A stretch of DNA of 64,000 bases from Rheinheimera sp. D18 (GTDB lineage Bacteria > Pseudomonadota > Gammaproteobacteria > Enterobacterales > Alteromonadaceae), in contig NZ_CP037745.1 in NCBI RefSeq assembly GCF_004345025.1, positions 3,038,001 through 3,102,000 on the forward strand, given 5' to 3'. Of this stretch, positions 29,867-40,267 are shown one piece after another. Position 1 is the stretch's first letter, and each line of letters starts with the position of its first letter. The notes below the pieces were generated by a model. It worked only from the letters and a program-made list of their open reading frames with translations, was not told where the DNA came from and did no database searches. The position numbers and the translations under genes were made by a program.

Positions 29867-31417
29867 TTACATCAGTTCTTTTATCAACAGTTGGCAATTT
29901 CGCCATATCAACGCAAAAATAGTCAGTTGCGGATTAGCGCCTAAACTCGTGGGTAAAATAGAGCCATCGAACACCGATAAATTCTGTAATTGATGATGAC
30001 GCCCATTTTGTTTTACCACACCATTATTGGCGTTAACGCTCATATTACAGCCACCCATTACATGCGCGGATACTACGGTTTGTCGCAGTTTCACCATTGG
30101 CAATTGTTCAATGGCTGCTTTTGCTTCAGGCAAGCTACTATAAAGTTTGGCATCATGGTGGATAGGTAACACCTGCTTAGCACCGGCAGCAAACTGTAAC
30201 TCGGCCATCGACAATAGTGCTTGGCGCATGCCTTGCCACATGTAGTCCGTGATTGGGTAGTCTAGAACGGGCTGTTGCTGTGCATCCAACAGCACCGTGC
30301 CACCCTGACTTTCTGGATGAAACCCATCACGCTGTAAAGCAATACATACCTGCAGTTTATTAAGCTGCGCCATTAAAGCCGCATGTGCCTCGCCGGTGCC
30401 AATCAGCTTAGTTGCCATTAATACTGGGTGAATTGGCGGCACCTCTAGCTTATAACCAGCAACATTATTATCGCGAGGCCAAACGAATTGATCTGAATAA
30501 ATACTCTGCGGTGCACCACTATGGCCATTAATATCATCTGCAAACAACGCACCTGAAATAACAGTAGGATGCAAATAAGTGTGTTTACCCAAGCGACCCG
30601 ATGGGTTTGGCACCGCTGAGCGCAGTAACAGCGCGGCCGAGCCAATTGCACCACCAGCAACAATATAGTGTGTAGCGGCAATAGTAACTTTAATATCGCT
30701 ACGCGGCTGAAAATGCGCATCGACAGGTACTGCCTCTAACCCCGTAACTTGATGGTCTTGCCACAGTAACTTACGCACCGACAGCCGAGAAATAAGTCGC
30801 GCACCGTTACTTAGTGCGGTAGGAATGGTACTGACTAACATTGACTGCTTAGCATTAATCGGGCAGCCCATACCGCAATAGCCCAAATTAGCACAGCCAT
30901 TCACATTGCGATTGATCACCGTGTATTGCCAGCCTAAGGCTTCACAGCCTTGTTGCAGTTTAGCATTATTGGCATTGGGTGGCACGGGCCATGGCTGAAT
31001 ACTCAAGCGCTGTTCGGCATGCTGAAAAAAGGGCGCTAAATCGTTTTCACCAGTAAAGTTAAGGCCAAACTCGCTGTGCCAGTAATCGAGTGTTGACGGA
31101 GGTGTGCGAATAGACGTAGTCCAGTTAACTGTAGTTGAACCGCCAACCGTGCGACCTTGCAATATACCAATACTTTTATCCTGGGTTTTTCTGGCAGCGC
31201 CTTCTTGATATAAGTTTGGGTACGCCCAACGTTCTTCCATGACAAAATCATTACTGCGGTAATATGCCCCCTCTTCCAGTAAAAGCACGTTAAAACCGGC
31301 ATTAGTCAGTTGCTCAGCGGCAATACCACCGCCAGCGCCAGAACCAATGATCACAATATCCGCAGTAAAGTGCTGATTAGCCGTAAACTGGCTCGCATCT
31401 AAGTGATTAGCTGTCAT
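29867..31417 (-). CDS. GMC-family flavoprotein oxidoreductase
   Basis: 516 residues. The N-terminal FAD motif is IIGSGAGGGIAAEQL (25-30 core), the GMC signature region is GRTVGGSTTVNW, and the C-terminal SAHVMGGCNM and FDGSILPTSLGANP close the active site. Members oxidise alcohols, sugars or sterols. It has no signal peptide of its own but is 12 nt downstream of a Tat-signal partner (31430-31921), as in gluconate 2-dehydrogenase-type enzymes where the small subunit carries the large one out. Substrate unknown; no cytochrome gene is adjacent. Confidence 0.87.
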   Translation of the reverse strand: MTANHLDASQFTANQHFTADIVIIGSGAGGGIAAEQLTNAGFNVLLLEEGAYYRSNDFVMEERWAYPNLYQEGAARKTQDKSIGILQGRTVGGSTTVNWTTSIRTPPSTLDYWHSEFGLNFTGENDLAPFFQHAEQRLSIQPWPVPPNANNAKLQQGCEALGWQYTVINRNVNGCANLGYCGMGCPINAKQSMLVSTIPTALSNGARLISRLSVRKLLWQDHQVTGLEAVPVDAHFQPRSDIKVTIAATHYIVAGGAIGSAALLLRSAVPNPSGRLGKHTYLHPTVISGALFADDINGHSGAPQSIYSDQFVWPRDNNVAGYKLEVPPIHPVLMATKLIGTGEAHAALMAQLNKLQVCIALQRDGFHPESQGGTVLLDAQQQPVLDYPITDYMWQGMRQALLSMAELQFAAGAKQVLPIHHDAKLYSSLPEAKAAIEQLPMVKLRQTVVSAHVMGGCNMSVNANNGVVKQNGRHHQLQNLSVFDGSILPTSLGANPQLTIFALIWRNCQLLIKELM

Positions 31418-31429
31418 CGTATGGTCTCG

Positions 31430-31921
31430 TTAGCAAAATTTAGGCGCGGTATAAGTAATAGGCAACCAGTGTTCTGGTTGACCGTAATATGCGCCATATA
31501 GCAGCTCGCGCAAGCCATGGTAGGCCTGCTGCAATACTAGAAGATAACTATCACGCCAACTGGCCAACAGCGCCAACCGCTGATTTACCGATAACTGTGG
31601 CAATGCAGTAATATGCCCGCTCAGCGCCAGCTGGCTAATGCGGTTAGCTAATAAAGCAAATAAGTCTGCTAATTCTTGTTGTTGGCTAACGGGTAAATAA
31701 GGCATAAAATCTGTAATTGCAGTTTGAGTGCGTGCCAGCTCATGCTGCGCTAAGGTCGTATCTTTTGGCAAAGCACCGTATAATAGTGCAGGCAACAACG
31801 CAGACAGCACCCAGTCTCGGTTACTATCAGATTCACTAGCATAGTATTGCCAGCCGGTAATACCCAAACTAGCACTAATGCCTAGCGCAAGGCCACGGAA
31901 AATAAATTGTCGCCGATCCAT
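31430..31921 (-). CDS. Tat-signal small subunit, gluconate 2-dehydrogenase subunit 3-like
   Basis: 163 residues. MDRRQFIFRG is a twin-arginine motif followed by a hydrophobic segment (LALGISASLGI), so export in folded form through Tat is likely. The rest is helical, with no cofactor motif. Position before a GMC oxidoreductase matches the small subunit of membrane-linked GMC dehydrogenases. The assignment rests on context and shape more than on clear sequence motifs. Confidence 0.68.
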   Translation of the reverse strand: MDRRQFIFRGLALGISASLGITGWQYYASESDSNRDWVLSALLPALLYGALPKDTTLAQHELARTQTAITDFMPYLPVSQQQELADLFALLANRISQLALSGHITALPQLSVNQRLALLASWRDSYLLVLQQAYHGLRELLYGAYYGQPEHWLPITYTAPKFC

Positions 31922-31978
31922 CTAGTGGTGTCTATTGTATTAACTAAGTTACTTCATTGTTTATCAGGAAAGCCTAAT

Positions 31979-32980
31979 TTGCAAGCTCAAGTCAGACCAG
32001 TTGTTTCATCATCATTTAAACCAGCTTGGTGGCTAAAACATGCGCATCTACAGACTATATTTGCCAAATATTTAAGCCCACGTAAAAAGCAAAAAACGGT
32101 AGCCGAAATTTTCATGCTACCTGACGGTGACGAATTACAACTTAATTGGATGCAGCCTTCTCGCGTTGCGATAGATGCGCCTATAGTGGTGCTATTGCAT
32201 GGTTTAGCTGGCGATATCAACAGCCATTATGTGCAAGCGATGCTGGCACAGTGTCGCCGTTTGCGTTGGCCTGCAGTGCTAATGCATTTTCGTGGTTGCA
32301 ATGGCGCGCCTAACAAACTACCCCGCGCTTACCACAGTGGTGACACCGCCGATTTAGCCGAAGTATTAACTGAAATAAAACAGCGTTTTCCTGAACAAAA
32401 GCTCGTTGGCGTAGCATATTCATTAGGTGCCAACGTATTACTAAAATATTGCGGTGAGCATAACGGTAATAATCCGCTATCTGCGGCAGTAGCTGTGTGC
32501 CCACCTCTAGATTTATCAGCTTGTGCTAGCCGCATTAATCAAGGCAGTAGCAAAATTTATCAACGCTACTTACTCAGTCGACTAAAGCAGAGTACGTTAT
32601 TAAAACTAAAACAGTTTCCACAGTTTCCTATTCCATTAACCTCGGCACAGGTGCGCGGCTTCAATAGTATTGAACAGTTTGACGAGCATTACACTGCGCC
32701 TATTCATGGCTTTTTAAACGCACAAGATTATTACCAAAAGGCGAGTAGCAAAGCGTTTTTACAACACATCGATATTCCTACGCTTATTATCCATGCCCAA
32801 GACGATCCGTTTTTATCACAGGCTGTTATCCCAACAGCTAACGAGCTAAACCAACATATTCTCTACGAGCTTACTAGCGGCGGAGGCCATGTTGGCTTTG
32901 TTGGCGGTAGCGTATTTAAGCCTAGGTTTTGGCTAAACCAACGTATTCCAGAATTTATTCAAGGCCACCTAACCCTATGA
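31979..32980 (+). CDS. yheT: YheT-type alpha/beta hydrolase
   Basis: Serine hydrolase of about 333 residues. The catalytic triad is visible: Ser in [13 protein letters not shown], Asp in HAQDDPFL and His in [11 protein letters not shown], with oxyanion motif LLHGLAGD. I place the start at a TTG at 31979 because CAGGAAA lies just upstream and it leaves about 22 residues before the HLQT motif, as in E. coli YheT; the frame is open back to 31907 across the neighbouring gene. Substrate uncertain; relatives act as carboxylesterases. It overlaps yheU by 4 nt. Confidence 0.85.
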   Translation: MQAQVRPVVSSSFKPAWWLKHAHLQTIFAKYLSPRKKQKTVAEIFMLPDGDELQLNWMQPSRVAIDAPIVVLLHGLAGDINSHYVQAMLAQCRRLRWPAVLMHFRGCNGAPNKLPRAYHSGDTADLAEVLTEIKQRFPEQKLVGVAYSLGANVLLKYCGEHNGNNPLSAAVAVCPPLDLSACASRINQGSSKIYQRYLLSRLKQSTLLKLKQFPQFPIPLTSAQVRGFNSIEQFDEHYTAPIHGFLNAQDYYQKASSKAFLQHIDIPTLIIHAQDDPFLSQAVIPTANELNQHILYELTSGGGHVGFVGGSVFKPRFWLNQRIPEFIQGHLTL

Positions 32981-33219
32981 TTATTCCTTATACCGATATC
33001 GCTACCGACACACTGCACAACTTAATTGAATATTACATACTGCGCGAAGGCACCGACTACGGCGATATAGAAGTGTCATTACCACAAAAAGTACTGCAGG
33101 TGCAGCAACAGCTAGAAAACGGCGATGTGGTCATTGTTTATTCTGAACTGCATGAAAGTATTAACTTAATGTCAAAGCAGCAGTTCTTACAGCAACCTAT
33201 TGAACCGCATTCTGACTAA
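32977..33219 (+). CDS. yheU: YheU-family protein
   Basis: 80 residues, starting in an ATGA overlap with yhe[32 protein letters not shown] and [10 protein letters not shown] align with E. coli YheU. Function unknown; the yheT-yheU pair is conserved. Confidence 0.9.
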   Translation: MIIPYTDIATDTLHNLIEYYILREGTDYGDIEVSLPQKVLQVQQQLENGDVVIVYSELHESINLMSKQQFLQQPIEPHSD

Positions 33220-33231
33220 AACCGCGGCATT

Positions 33232-33260
33232 AAAAAACGGCCACTACTGCGGCCGTTTTT
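33232..33260 (+). terminator. terminator between yheU and the chemoreceptor gene
   Basis: AAAAAACGGCC, loop ACTACTGC, GGCCGTTTTT; serves both convergent genes in appearance. Confidence 0.85.
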
Positions 33261-33283
33261 CTATTTTTATAAATTACCACTGA

Positions 33284-34903
33284 CTATAATTTAAACCGGC
33301 CTACCAACTCGTTTAGCTTTACTGCCAAACGCGTTAGCTCTGTCGCACTGGCTGTAGTTTGATGCGAGCCCGCCGCCGTTTGTGCGGCTAAGTCGCTAAT
33401 AGTAACAATATTGCGGTCAATTTCACGCGCCACTTTCGATTGCTCTTCTGCGGCACCGGCAATAACATGATTTTGATCACTAATTGCCATAATGTTTTCA
33501 GTAATTAACTCCAACGCATCTGCTGCTGACTTAGCCACATTTTGCGCGTTATCAGCATTACCACTAATTAACTGCATAGCACCAACCGCTTCTTTCGCTG
33601 ACGCTTGTACTTGTTGAATCATCTGCTCAATTTCACCGGTTGACGTTTGCGTACGGTGTGCCAAACTGCGCACTTCATCGGCAACTACTGCAAAGCCACG
33701 ACCAGCTTCACCAGCACGCGCTGCTTCAATCGCCGCGTTTAAGGCCAATAAGTTGGTTTGCTCTGCAACACTGCGAATAACTTCTAATACTTGGTTAATT
33801 GATGATACTTTTTCAGCCAACGTATTAATAACGCCGGTACTCTGACGTACATCGGCGTTCATTTTTTCAATTACTTTGCTGGTTTGCGTTACTTTTTGTG
33901 TGCCGTCTTTAGCTAAATTAGCCGATTGCGTAGACGCTTCCGAGGTTTTTAATGCCGTACCTGCTACTTCATCTACTGCCGAACTCATTTCAGTAATTGC
34001 GGTAGCGGCTTGCTGCACTTCGTCATTCTGTAGCTGCAATGCCTTAGCAGACTCATCCGTTACCACGTTTAGCTCTTCGGCAGCCGACGCTAATTGGCTA
34101 GAAGAACTAGAAATATGGCTAATAGCATCACGCAATTTTTGCTGCATTTGCTCAAGCGCGCTGGATAACTCCATTAGCTCGTCATTACCATCAACAACAA
34201 TGGCTTGGGTTAAATCGCCGTCGGCAATAAAACGGGCGGAAATAACGGCACGAGATAATGGCCGGTTTACGCTTTGCGAAATAAGTATGGCGATAACCAA
34301 GGCAATAATAACGGCGACGATAATCAGCGCAATAACCGCCCATTTCGCAGAATTATAGGTTGCTATCGATTCAGCACGAGCCTCATCGGCAGCCTTCTGA
34401 TTTAAATCTGATAACTGATTCATATAGGCGGTTAATTGATCCGCTACGGGGTTCATTTTATCGAGTAAATCCTGGGCGGCGCCAAGCTCTTCTTTGTGTA
34501 AAAATTCTAAGGTTTGCTGTTGCAAGGTAAAATATTGATCTAGCACCGTATTAAATTGCTGATACACGTTACGCACCTGCGGTGTGTCAATGGTCGCGGC
34601 AAAGGCTTTATTGGCTTTATGCGCCTCTTCGTTAATCGCCTTTATTTTTTCAAAAGCAGCGCCTTCTTGCGTAATATCAATCGCTAACAACAAACGCAGC
34701 GTTACCGCGCGAGAGCGCGTTGCCAGTATTTCTAATTGACCCAGATCACTTACCGCTGGTAATAGCTTTGTTTCAACAATATCAGCCTGAGCTCTCACTT
34801 TAGACAAGCTTTGCAAGCCTAAAATGCCAGTTATCGCTAGCAATAACGCTAGCAGACCAAAGGCGGTAATTAGCCGTTTTTGAATTGTAATTTTTCTTAG
34901 CAT
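33284..34903 (-). CDS. methyl-accepting chemotaxis protein
   Basis: 539 residues. Membrane helices at about 10-30 and 188-210 flank a periplasmic four-helix-bundle-type sensor domain. A HAMP domain (about 211-265) and the cytoplasmic signalling bundle follow, with the conserved tip [32 protein letters not shown]. No CheR-docking pentapeptide is at the C-terminus (ends VGRFKL). The ligand cannot be told from sequence. Confidence 0.92.
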   Translation of the reverse strand: MLRKITIQKRLITAFGLLALLLAITGILGLQSLSKVRAQADIVETKLLPAVSDLGQLEILATRSRAVTLRLLLAIDITQEGAAFEKIKAINEEAHKANKAFAATIDTPQVRNVYQQFNTVLDQYFTLQQQTLEFLHKEELGAAQDLLDKMNPVADQLTAYMNQLSDLNQKAADEARAESIATYNSAKWAVIALIIVAVIIALVIAILISQSVNRPLSRAVISARFIADGDLTQAIVVDGNDELMELSSALEQMQQKLRDAISHISSSSSQLASAAEELNVVTDESAKALQLQNDEVQQAATAITEMSSAVDEVAGTALKTSEASTQSANLAKDGTQKVTQTSKVIEKMNADVRQSTGVINTLAEKVSSINQVLEVIRSVAEQTNLLALNAAIEAARAGEAGRGFAVVADEVRSLAHRTQTSTGEIEQMIQQVQASAKEAVGAMQLISGNADNAQNVAKSAADALELITENIMAISDQNHVIAGAAEEQSKVAREIDRNIVTISDLAAQTAAGSHQTTASATELTRLAVKLNELVGRFKL

Positions 34904-35049
34904 CGGTTACCTCTGTTTGCCACTGTTTTACCTGCCACCTTGCGACTGATATGTTATTACTTTAGCTATAACAATACTAAGTTGCCAGTAACATTAGGGT
35001 TTTTATCAGAATTAACTATAGCAACAATTTTGCTGATAATTGTTGTGAT

Positions 35050-35076
35050 AAAAAAGGCCGCTGAAGCGGCCTTTTT
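35050..35076 (-). terminator. terminator after pckA
   Basis: AAAAAAGGCCGC, loop TGAA (TTCA on the minus strand), GCGGCCTTTTT, located four bases beyond the pckA stop codon. Confidence 0.88.
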
Positions 35077-35079
35077 AAA

Positions 35080-36681
35080 CTATAGCTGCGGCCCTGCGGC
35101 CACTAATGCTTTACCTTCATCGTTATCGGTAAACTTAACAAAGTTATCAACGAAACGCTGTGCCAAATCTTGGGCTTTAACATCCCAGTCTGCGGTTTGG
35201 TTATAGGTATTACGTGGGTCTAAAATAGACACGTCATCAACACCTTTAAGCGCTGTTGGCATGGCTAAATTGAAATACGGCAACTGCACAAATTCTGCAT
35301 CTTCAATACTGCCATCTAAAATCGCATCAATAATAGCACGTGTTGCTTTAATAGAAATACGCTTGCCAGTACCGTTCCAGCCGGTATTAACTAAATAAGC
35401 TTCGGCGCCTGAATCGGCCATACGCTTACCTAATACTTCAGCATATTTAGTTGGGTGTAAGCTTAAAAACGCCGCACCAAAACAGCTAGAGAATGTTGGT
35501 GTAGGCGCTGTAATACCACGCTCAGTACCCGCTAATTTAGCAGTAAAACCCGATAAAAAGTGGTATTTAGCTTGTTCTTTAGTCAGCTTAGACACGGGCG
35601 GTAATACACCAAAAGCATCAGCAGTTAAAAAGATAACCTTTTTCGCATGGCCCGCTTTAGATACTGGCGTTACGATATTATCAATGTGATAAATCGGGTA
35701 AGACACGCGGGTATTTTCTGTTTTAGAGCTGTCATTAAAATCAATTTCGCCGTCAGCTAACACGGTCACGTTTTCTAATAAAGCATCACGACGAATGGCG
35801 TTATATATATCTGGCTCGTTTTCTTTCGATAAATTAATGGTTTTAGCATAACAACCGCCTTCGAAGTTAAACACGCCATCGTCATCCCAACCGTGCTCGT
35901 CGTCACCAATTAGCTGACGCTTAGGATCGGTTGATAAGGTAGTTTTACCGGTGCCAGACAAACCAAAGAAAACTGCAACGTCGCCGTCTTTACCCACGTT
36001 GGCTGAACAGTGCATAGAGGCAATACCTTGCAATGGTAAAAAGTAGTTCATCATTGAGAACATACCTTTTTTCATTTCACCGCCGTACCAAGTGCCGCCA
36101 ATTAACTGAATGCGTTCAGTTAGGTTAAAGGCGACAAAGTTTTCCGAATTTAAACCATGCTGCTGCCAGTTAGCGTTTATACATTTCGCGCCATTCATCA
36201 CGATAAAATCTGGCTGATAGGTTTTAAGCTCTTCATCGGTAGGGCGAATAAACATGTTTTTTACGAAATGTGCTTGCCACGCTACTTCGGTAATAAAGCG
36301 CGCAGCAAGGCGCGTATCTTTATTGGCACCACAATACGTATCAACAACGAATAAACGTTTACCCGACAACTGTTTAGTTACCGCTGATTTTAATTCAGTC
36401 CATACTTCTTGACTAAGAGGTTTATTATCATTTTTACCTTGATCAGACCACCATACCGTATCGCGTGTCGTGTCATCGCGCACAATATACTTATCTTTTG
36501 GTGAACGACCGGTAAAGATACCAGTATCAACTGAAACTGCGCCCAATTTGGTCAGTTTGCCTTGTTCATAACCATGTAAATCAGCGCGGGTTTCTTCCGC
36601 AAATAACTGATCATACGAAGGGTTATAAATGATTTCCGTGACATCTGTGATGCCGTATTGGCGCAGATCCAGTTCGGACAT
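35080..36681 (-). CDS. pckA: phosphoenolpyruvate carboxykinase (ATP)
   Basis: Gluconeogenic enzyme that turns oxaloacetate and ATP into phosphoenolpyruvate. 533 residues (family about 540). The kinase P-loop [31 protein letters not shown] with metal ligands, and the substrate loop [13 protein letters not shown] are all intact. The start has GGAG nearby. It follows nudE-cysQ on the same strand after a 188-nt gap that should hold its promoter. Confidence 0.97.
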   Translation of the reverse strand: MSELDLRQYGITDVTEIIYNPSYDQLFAEETRADLHGYEQGKLTKLGAVSVDTGIFTGRSPKDKYIVRDDTTRDTVWWSDQGKNDNKPLSQEVWTELKSAVTKQLSGKRLFVVDTYCGANKDTRLAARFITEVAWQAHFVKNMFIRPTDEELKTYQPDFIVMNGAKCINANWQQHGLNSENFVAFNLTERIQLIGGTWYGGEMKKGMFSMMNYFLPLQGIASMHCSANVGKDGDVAVFFGLSGTGKTTLSTDPKRQLIGDDEHGWDDDGVFNFEGGCYAKTINLSKENEPDIYNAIRRDALLENVTVLADGEIDFNDSSKTENTRVSYPIYHIDNIVTPVSKAGHAKKVIFLTADAFGVLPPVSKLTKEQAKYHFLSGFTAKLAGTERGITAPTPTFSSCFGAAFLSLHPTKYAEVLGKRMADSGAEAYLVNTGWNGTGKRISIKATRAIIDAILDGSIEDAEFVQLPYFNLAMPTALKGVDDVSILDPRNTYNQTADWDVKAQDLAQRFVDNFVKFTDNDEGKALVAAGPQL

Positions 36682-36869
36682 GATGTAACTCCTAAGGGTA
36701 CTGTAGGTAAAGGGGCAGTCTCGAGATGACTTAAATTTATAATGATTTTGTCACTCAGCTCTGTTTTGGTGAGCAAAAATCTGGCCGCATAATAGCGTTT
36801 TTCTCGGTGAAAAGATAGTTAGCAAACCGCCCGATTTGGCTAAAAGCCGTTCTATAAAGCGACCTGGTG

Positions 36870-37700
36870 CTAGGTTTTTAGGTTGCGTTGTGTTGGTCGA
36901 GATTTTATTAGCTGCTGCCAAGGTATGCTGGCTTGGCCCATTACCATAAAATCAGGATTGCCAAGCGTGTCACGTTGGTTATAGCTTAACGCATTAAACT
37001 CACTGTCTAGAATCTTGCCACCGGCTTCTTCTACTATAACGTGCACAGCGCCAGTGTCCCATTCGCCGGTTGGGCCTAAACGCAGGTAACAATCGGCTTT
37101 ACCTTCAGCTATTAAGCAGCTTTTTAACGAGCAACTACCTAAGGCGATATATTCAACCTGATTATTGTTTTGTAGTAAATTTATAATCGGCTGTAACGGT
37201 TGGCGTCGACTAATGGCAATTTTTAGTGTGTCACCCACTTGGTATTCATTTACCCGAATACGGTTAATTAAGTTGCGTTGCTGCTTAAACGCGCCGTTAC
37301 CTCGGCAGGCATAATACATGACATTTTCTTTCGGCCAGTAGATCACGCCTAAGGCAGGCCAGCCACGTTCTACCAATGCAATACTTACCGCGAAATCGCC
37401 ACTTCTGGCAACAAACTCCTGTGTACCGTCCATTGGGTCAATTAGCCAGTATCTTGGCCAATCTTGTCGTTGCGCCAACGGCACTAAATAAGATTCTTCA
37501 GAAATGATAGGTATGTTAGGGGTTAACTCAGACAGACGATTAATAATAATATGATTCGCAGCAATATCAGCGCTGGTAACGGGGCTTAAATCGGCTTTTT
37601 GTTGCTGCTGAAAATTACCGCTTTGATATAACTGCCATAGCTCTGCACCGGCCTCTTGGGCTGCAGATTTTACTGGTTCAAGCAATCTGCTTAAAAACAT
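36870..37700 (-). CDS. cysQ: 3'(2'),5'-bisphosphate nucleotidase CysQ
   Basis: Removes the 3'-phosphate from PAP made during sulfate assimilation. 276 residues. The inositol monophosphatase-fold metal sites are EES (about 70), DPMDGT and WDTGAVHVIVEEAGG. It overlaps nudE by 23 nt, so the two are one operon. Confidence 0.92.
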   Translation of the reverse strand: MFLSRLLEPVKSAAQEAGAELWQLYQSGNFQQQQKADLSPVTSADIAANHIIINRLSELTPNIPIISEESYLVPLAQRQDWPRYWLIDPMDGTQEFVARSGDFAVSIALVERGWPALGVIYWPKENVMYYACRGNGAFKQQRNLINRIRVNEYQVGDTLKIAISRRQPLQPIINLLQNNNQVEYIALGSCSLKSCLIAEGKADCYLRLGPTGEWDTGAVHVIVEEAGGKILDSEFNALSYNQRDTLGNPDFMVMGQASIPWQQLIKSRPTQRNLKT

Positions 37701-38277
37701 CTGGGTTCGCTTCCAAATATTGCTGCGCTAAAAACAGGGCGGCGACACTTCTGGCTTCAGTAAAATCAGCCTGCTGCAATAAAGCGTTGCTGTGCTGACG
37801 CGGCCATGTAACTAATTCTAATGGTTCTGGCTCATCGCCTTCTAATGTTTCTTTATATAAATCAAAGGCCAGAACTATATGCATTGTAGCATTAAAATAA
37901 CCTGGTGCTAAGGCTAGTGATTTTAATTGTACAAAGCGACGGGCGCCAAAACCGATCTCTTCTTTTAGTTCCCGATTGGCGGCCATCAGTGCGTCTTCAC
38001 CTGGGTCAATTAAGCCTTTGGGAAAGCCAAGCTGATAGTCATGTGTACCTGCGCAGTATTCACGCACCAAATAGAAGTGTTCGTTATCAGGGCAGGCAAT
38101 AATCATTACTGCGCCACGCCCGCTGCTACGCATTCGCTCATAGGTGCGCAACACGCCATTACTAAACTGTAATTCTAGCTGCTCTATTTTGAACAAGCGG
38201 CTTTGGGCAACAATATCGGCGTTTAAAATTTCAGGTTTTTGTTTGTTACTAACTTTATCATCCTGTCGCTGCGTCAT
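37678..38277 (-). CDS. nudE: ADP compounds hydrolase NudE
   Basis: Nudix hydrolase that cleaves ADP-ribose, NADH and Ap3A-like substrates. 199 residues. The Nudix box is GLIDPGEDALMAANRELKEE followed by IGF, and the upstream YQLGFPKG is family-typical. First gene of nudE-cysQ, divergent from yrfG. Confidence 0.92.
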   Translation of the reverse strand: MTQRQDDKVSNKQKPEILNADIVAQSRLFKIEQLELQFSNGVLRTYERMRSSGRGAVMIIACPDNEHFYLVREYCAGTHDYQLGFPKGLIDPGEDALMAANRELKEEIGFGARRFVQLKSLALAPGYFNATMHIVLAFDLYKETLEGDEPEPLELVTWPRQHSNALLQQADFTEARSVAALFLAQQYLEANPDVFKQIA

Positions 38278-38336
38278 ACTGGCACCTCTGGTACAATCTA
38301 AGCCTGCTACTATAAAACGATTAACAGGAAAAACCT

Positions 38337-39017
38337 ATGCTGAACTGGGCCGAAATTGATACCGTGCTGCTGGATATGGATGGTACGTTGCTAGACTTGC
38401 ATTACGACAACTACTTTTGGATGCAACACCTACCTCGGCGCTGGGCAGAAATTAGCGGCATTAGTCTTAGTAGTGCCGAAGCACAGTTAAAAGCGGAATA
38501 CGTTGAGCTTAACGGTAAATTAAACTGGTACTGCATTGATTATTGGGCCAAGCGTTTGCAATTGCCAATTAACCAGCTAAAGCGTGAGGTGATGCACAAA
38601 ATTGCTATGCGCGCCGACGTACCAGACTTTTTAACGGCGCTAAAACACAGTGGTCGGCAAATTGTATTAGTTACCAACGCTCACCCTGACAGCCTGTCAT
38701 TAAAAATAGAGCGCACCGAGCTGGCTCACTATATAGATACACGCATTTCTACGCATGAATTTGGTGTAACCAAAGAAAACCAAGCTTTATGGCAACAATT
38801 ACAGCAGCGCTTAGACTTTAATCCTAAACGTACCTTATTTGTTGATGACAGCCTGCCAATTTTAAAAGCCGCGCAAGATTATGGTATTCGACACTTACTT
38901 GCTGTAGCCAACCCAGATAGCCAGCAGTTAGCTCGAGAAATTACCGAGTTTCCTGCGGTTACCGACTATGCCGTACTACTAAATGACATTCGCGCTTATC
39001 GCAAACCCCGGTTTTAG
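38337..39017 (+). CDS. yrfG: YrfG-type HAD nucleotidase (GMP/IMP)
   Basis: 226-residue haloacid-dehalogenase-fold phosphatase. Motif I is LLDMDGTLLDL (nucleophile Asp and acid/base Asp), motif II VTNAH and motif IV FVDDS. The stretch LHYDNYFWMQHLPRRWAE is typical of E. coli YrfG, reported to dephosphorylate GMP and IMP. The short leader is preceded by AGGAAAAACCT. Confidence 0.88.
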   Translation: MLNWAEIDTVLLDMDGTLLDLHYDNYFWMQHLPRRWAEISGISLSSAEAQLKAEYVELNGKLNWYCIDYWAKRLQLPINQLKREVMHKIAMRADVPDFLTALKHSGRQIVLVTNAHPDSLSLKIERTELAHYIDTRISTHEFGVTKENQALWQQLQQRLDFNPKRTLFVDDSLPILKAAQDYGIRHLLAVANPDSQQLAREITEFPAVTDYAVLLNDIRAYRKPRF

Positions 39018-39043
39018 CCAGCGTAGTAGTTAAAATTGGCGTA

Positions 39044-39787
39044 TTAAAAGCGCAGCGGATAGCGTCCTTGTGCATCAGGCTTACCCAAAAACTGCATAGC
39101 CTGATGCACTTCTTTTGGCATGCTCGCATCTGGCTGCAATGTGCCATTAACCTGCAACTGCTCAGCATTAATTACCGCTTTAACATTAAGTCCTAACAAA
39201 TTTGCCCCATCGGTAGTTAATACTATAGTGCCATTGCCACAACTTAATTCGGCGAACAGGTTTTGTAAATCTAACCAAGTGCCGGTTGGCGTTTGTAGCT
39301 TGGCATCCTGCCAACTAGCACTGCCTGATAACTGCTGACACCAAGGCTGGCCCTGGTTAAATTGCGTTACATCTAACACTAGCTCGCCGGTTGCATCTAC
39401 CGGCAAGGGTAACGGCAACATAGGGACAATTTGTGCTACTGGTAATTTTACTAACGCATTTTGCACACTTGCCCCGTCAAAACCGTAGCTAGCTGTAGCT
39501 TTAATATAAGGTACGCTAATATTTTGTACGCTACCACTTTGCAGCTCAAGCTGTACCTTTGCTGTAAGTAGCTGCCACGCATTTAAACGCCAACTTAGGG
39601 TATCGAATTGCAATTGCTGATAACGTAAGCCCGCTATTTGGCCTTGCCATAAGGTGCCTGAAACCGGGCCTAGTTGCAGCTGTTGCGGCAAGGGAGCTAG
39701 CTTTAACCACCATGCTGCGGGGGTAAGCAACAAGGCGAATAGCAGATAACTTACAATACCAATAATAAGAAGTTTTAATTTTGACAT
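39044..39787 (-). CDS. gspN: type II secretion protein GspN
   Basis: 247 residues. One N-terminal membrane helix (about 6-26) is followed by a beta-rich periplasmic domain (VSGTLWQGQIAGLRYQQ is typical of GspN). An accessory, not universal, part of the secretion system. Last gene of the gspC-N operon. Confidence 0.87.
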   Translation of the reverse strand: MSKLKLLIIGIVSYLLFALLLTPAAWWLKLAPLPQQLQLGPVSGTLWQGQIAGLRYQQLQFDTLSWRLNAWQLLTAKVQLELQSGSVQNISVPYIKATASYGFDGASVQNALVKLPVAQIVPMLPLPLPVDATGELVLDVTQFNQGQPWCQQLSGSASWQDAKLQTPTGTWLDLQNLFAELSCGNGTIVLTTDGANLLGLNVKAVINAEQLQVNGTLQPDASMPKEVHQAMQFLGKPDAQGRYPLRF

Positions 39788-39796
39788 ACTACCTGC

Positions 39797-40267
39797 TTAC
39801 TCCACTACCATGCGTCTAACCTGCACTATGCCCGGCTTATCTGCGGTGGCAATGTCTAAATTTACTAGCTTTACCCCATGCTGATACTGCAACGCGTGCA
39901 CCCAGCTAACTAGCTGGTCAAAACTGGCGTTGGCTAATACCAGCGTTAAAGTGTCATTTTGTTGCTGCATTCGGTTTACGGTAATACCCGCAACCCGCGC
40001 GCTACTGCTAATAATTTGCTGTAAGCTGCCGCCAGTGCGCGCCACGTTAGTATTTACCGCTTTAAGCTGGGGCAACAGTTGTTGTAATTGGTTTAATTGC
40101 TGCTGAGCCGCTTGTACTTTTTTCTGTTGCGTTACACTGGCTTGCTGCAACGGTTGCCATAACAGCCAATAAAACAACCCAACCACAACGACAACTACTG
40201 CGCCAGCTACTAAGCGCTGCTCGCGCAGCTGTAACGTTGCCCACCAGCTTAAAAACTGCTGTTTCAT
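39797..40267 (-). CDS. gspM: type II secretion protein GspM
   Basis: 156 residues. A membrane helix (about 18-36, LVAGAVVVVVVGLFYWLLW) precedes a Gln-rich coiled coil and a small ferredoxin-like periplasmic domain. It pairs with GspL in the inner membrane platform and overlaps gspL by 4 nt. Confidence 0.88.
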   Translation of the reverse strand: MKQQFLSWWATLQLREQRLVAGAVVVVVVGLFYWLLWQPLQQASVTQQKKVQAAQQQLNQLQQLLPQLKAVNTNVARTGGSLQQIISSSARVAGITVNRMQQQNDTLTLVLANASFDQLVSWVHALQYQHGVKLVNLDIATADKPGIVQVRRMVVE

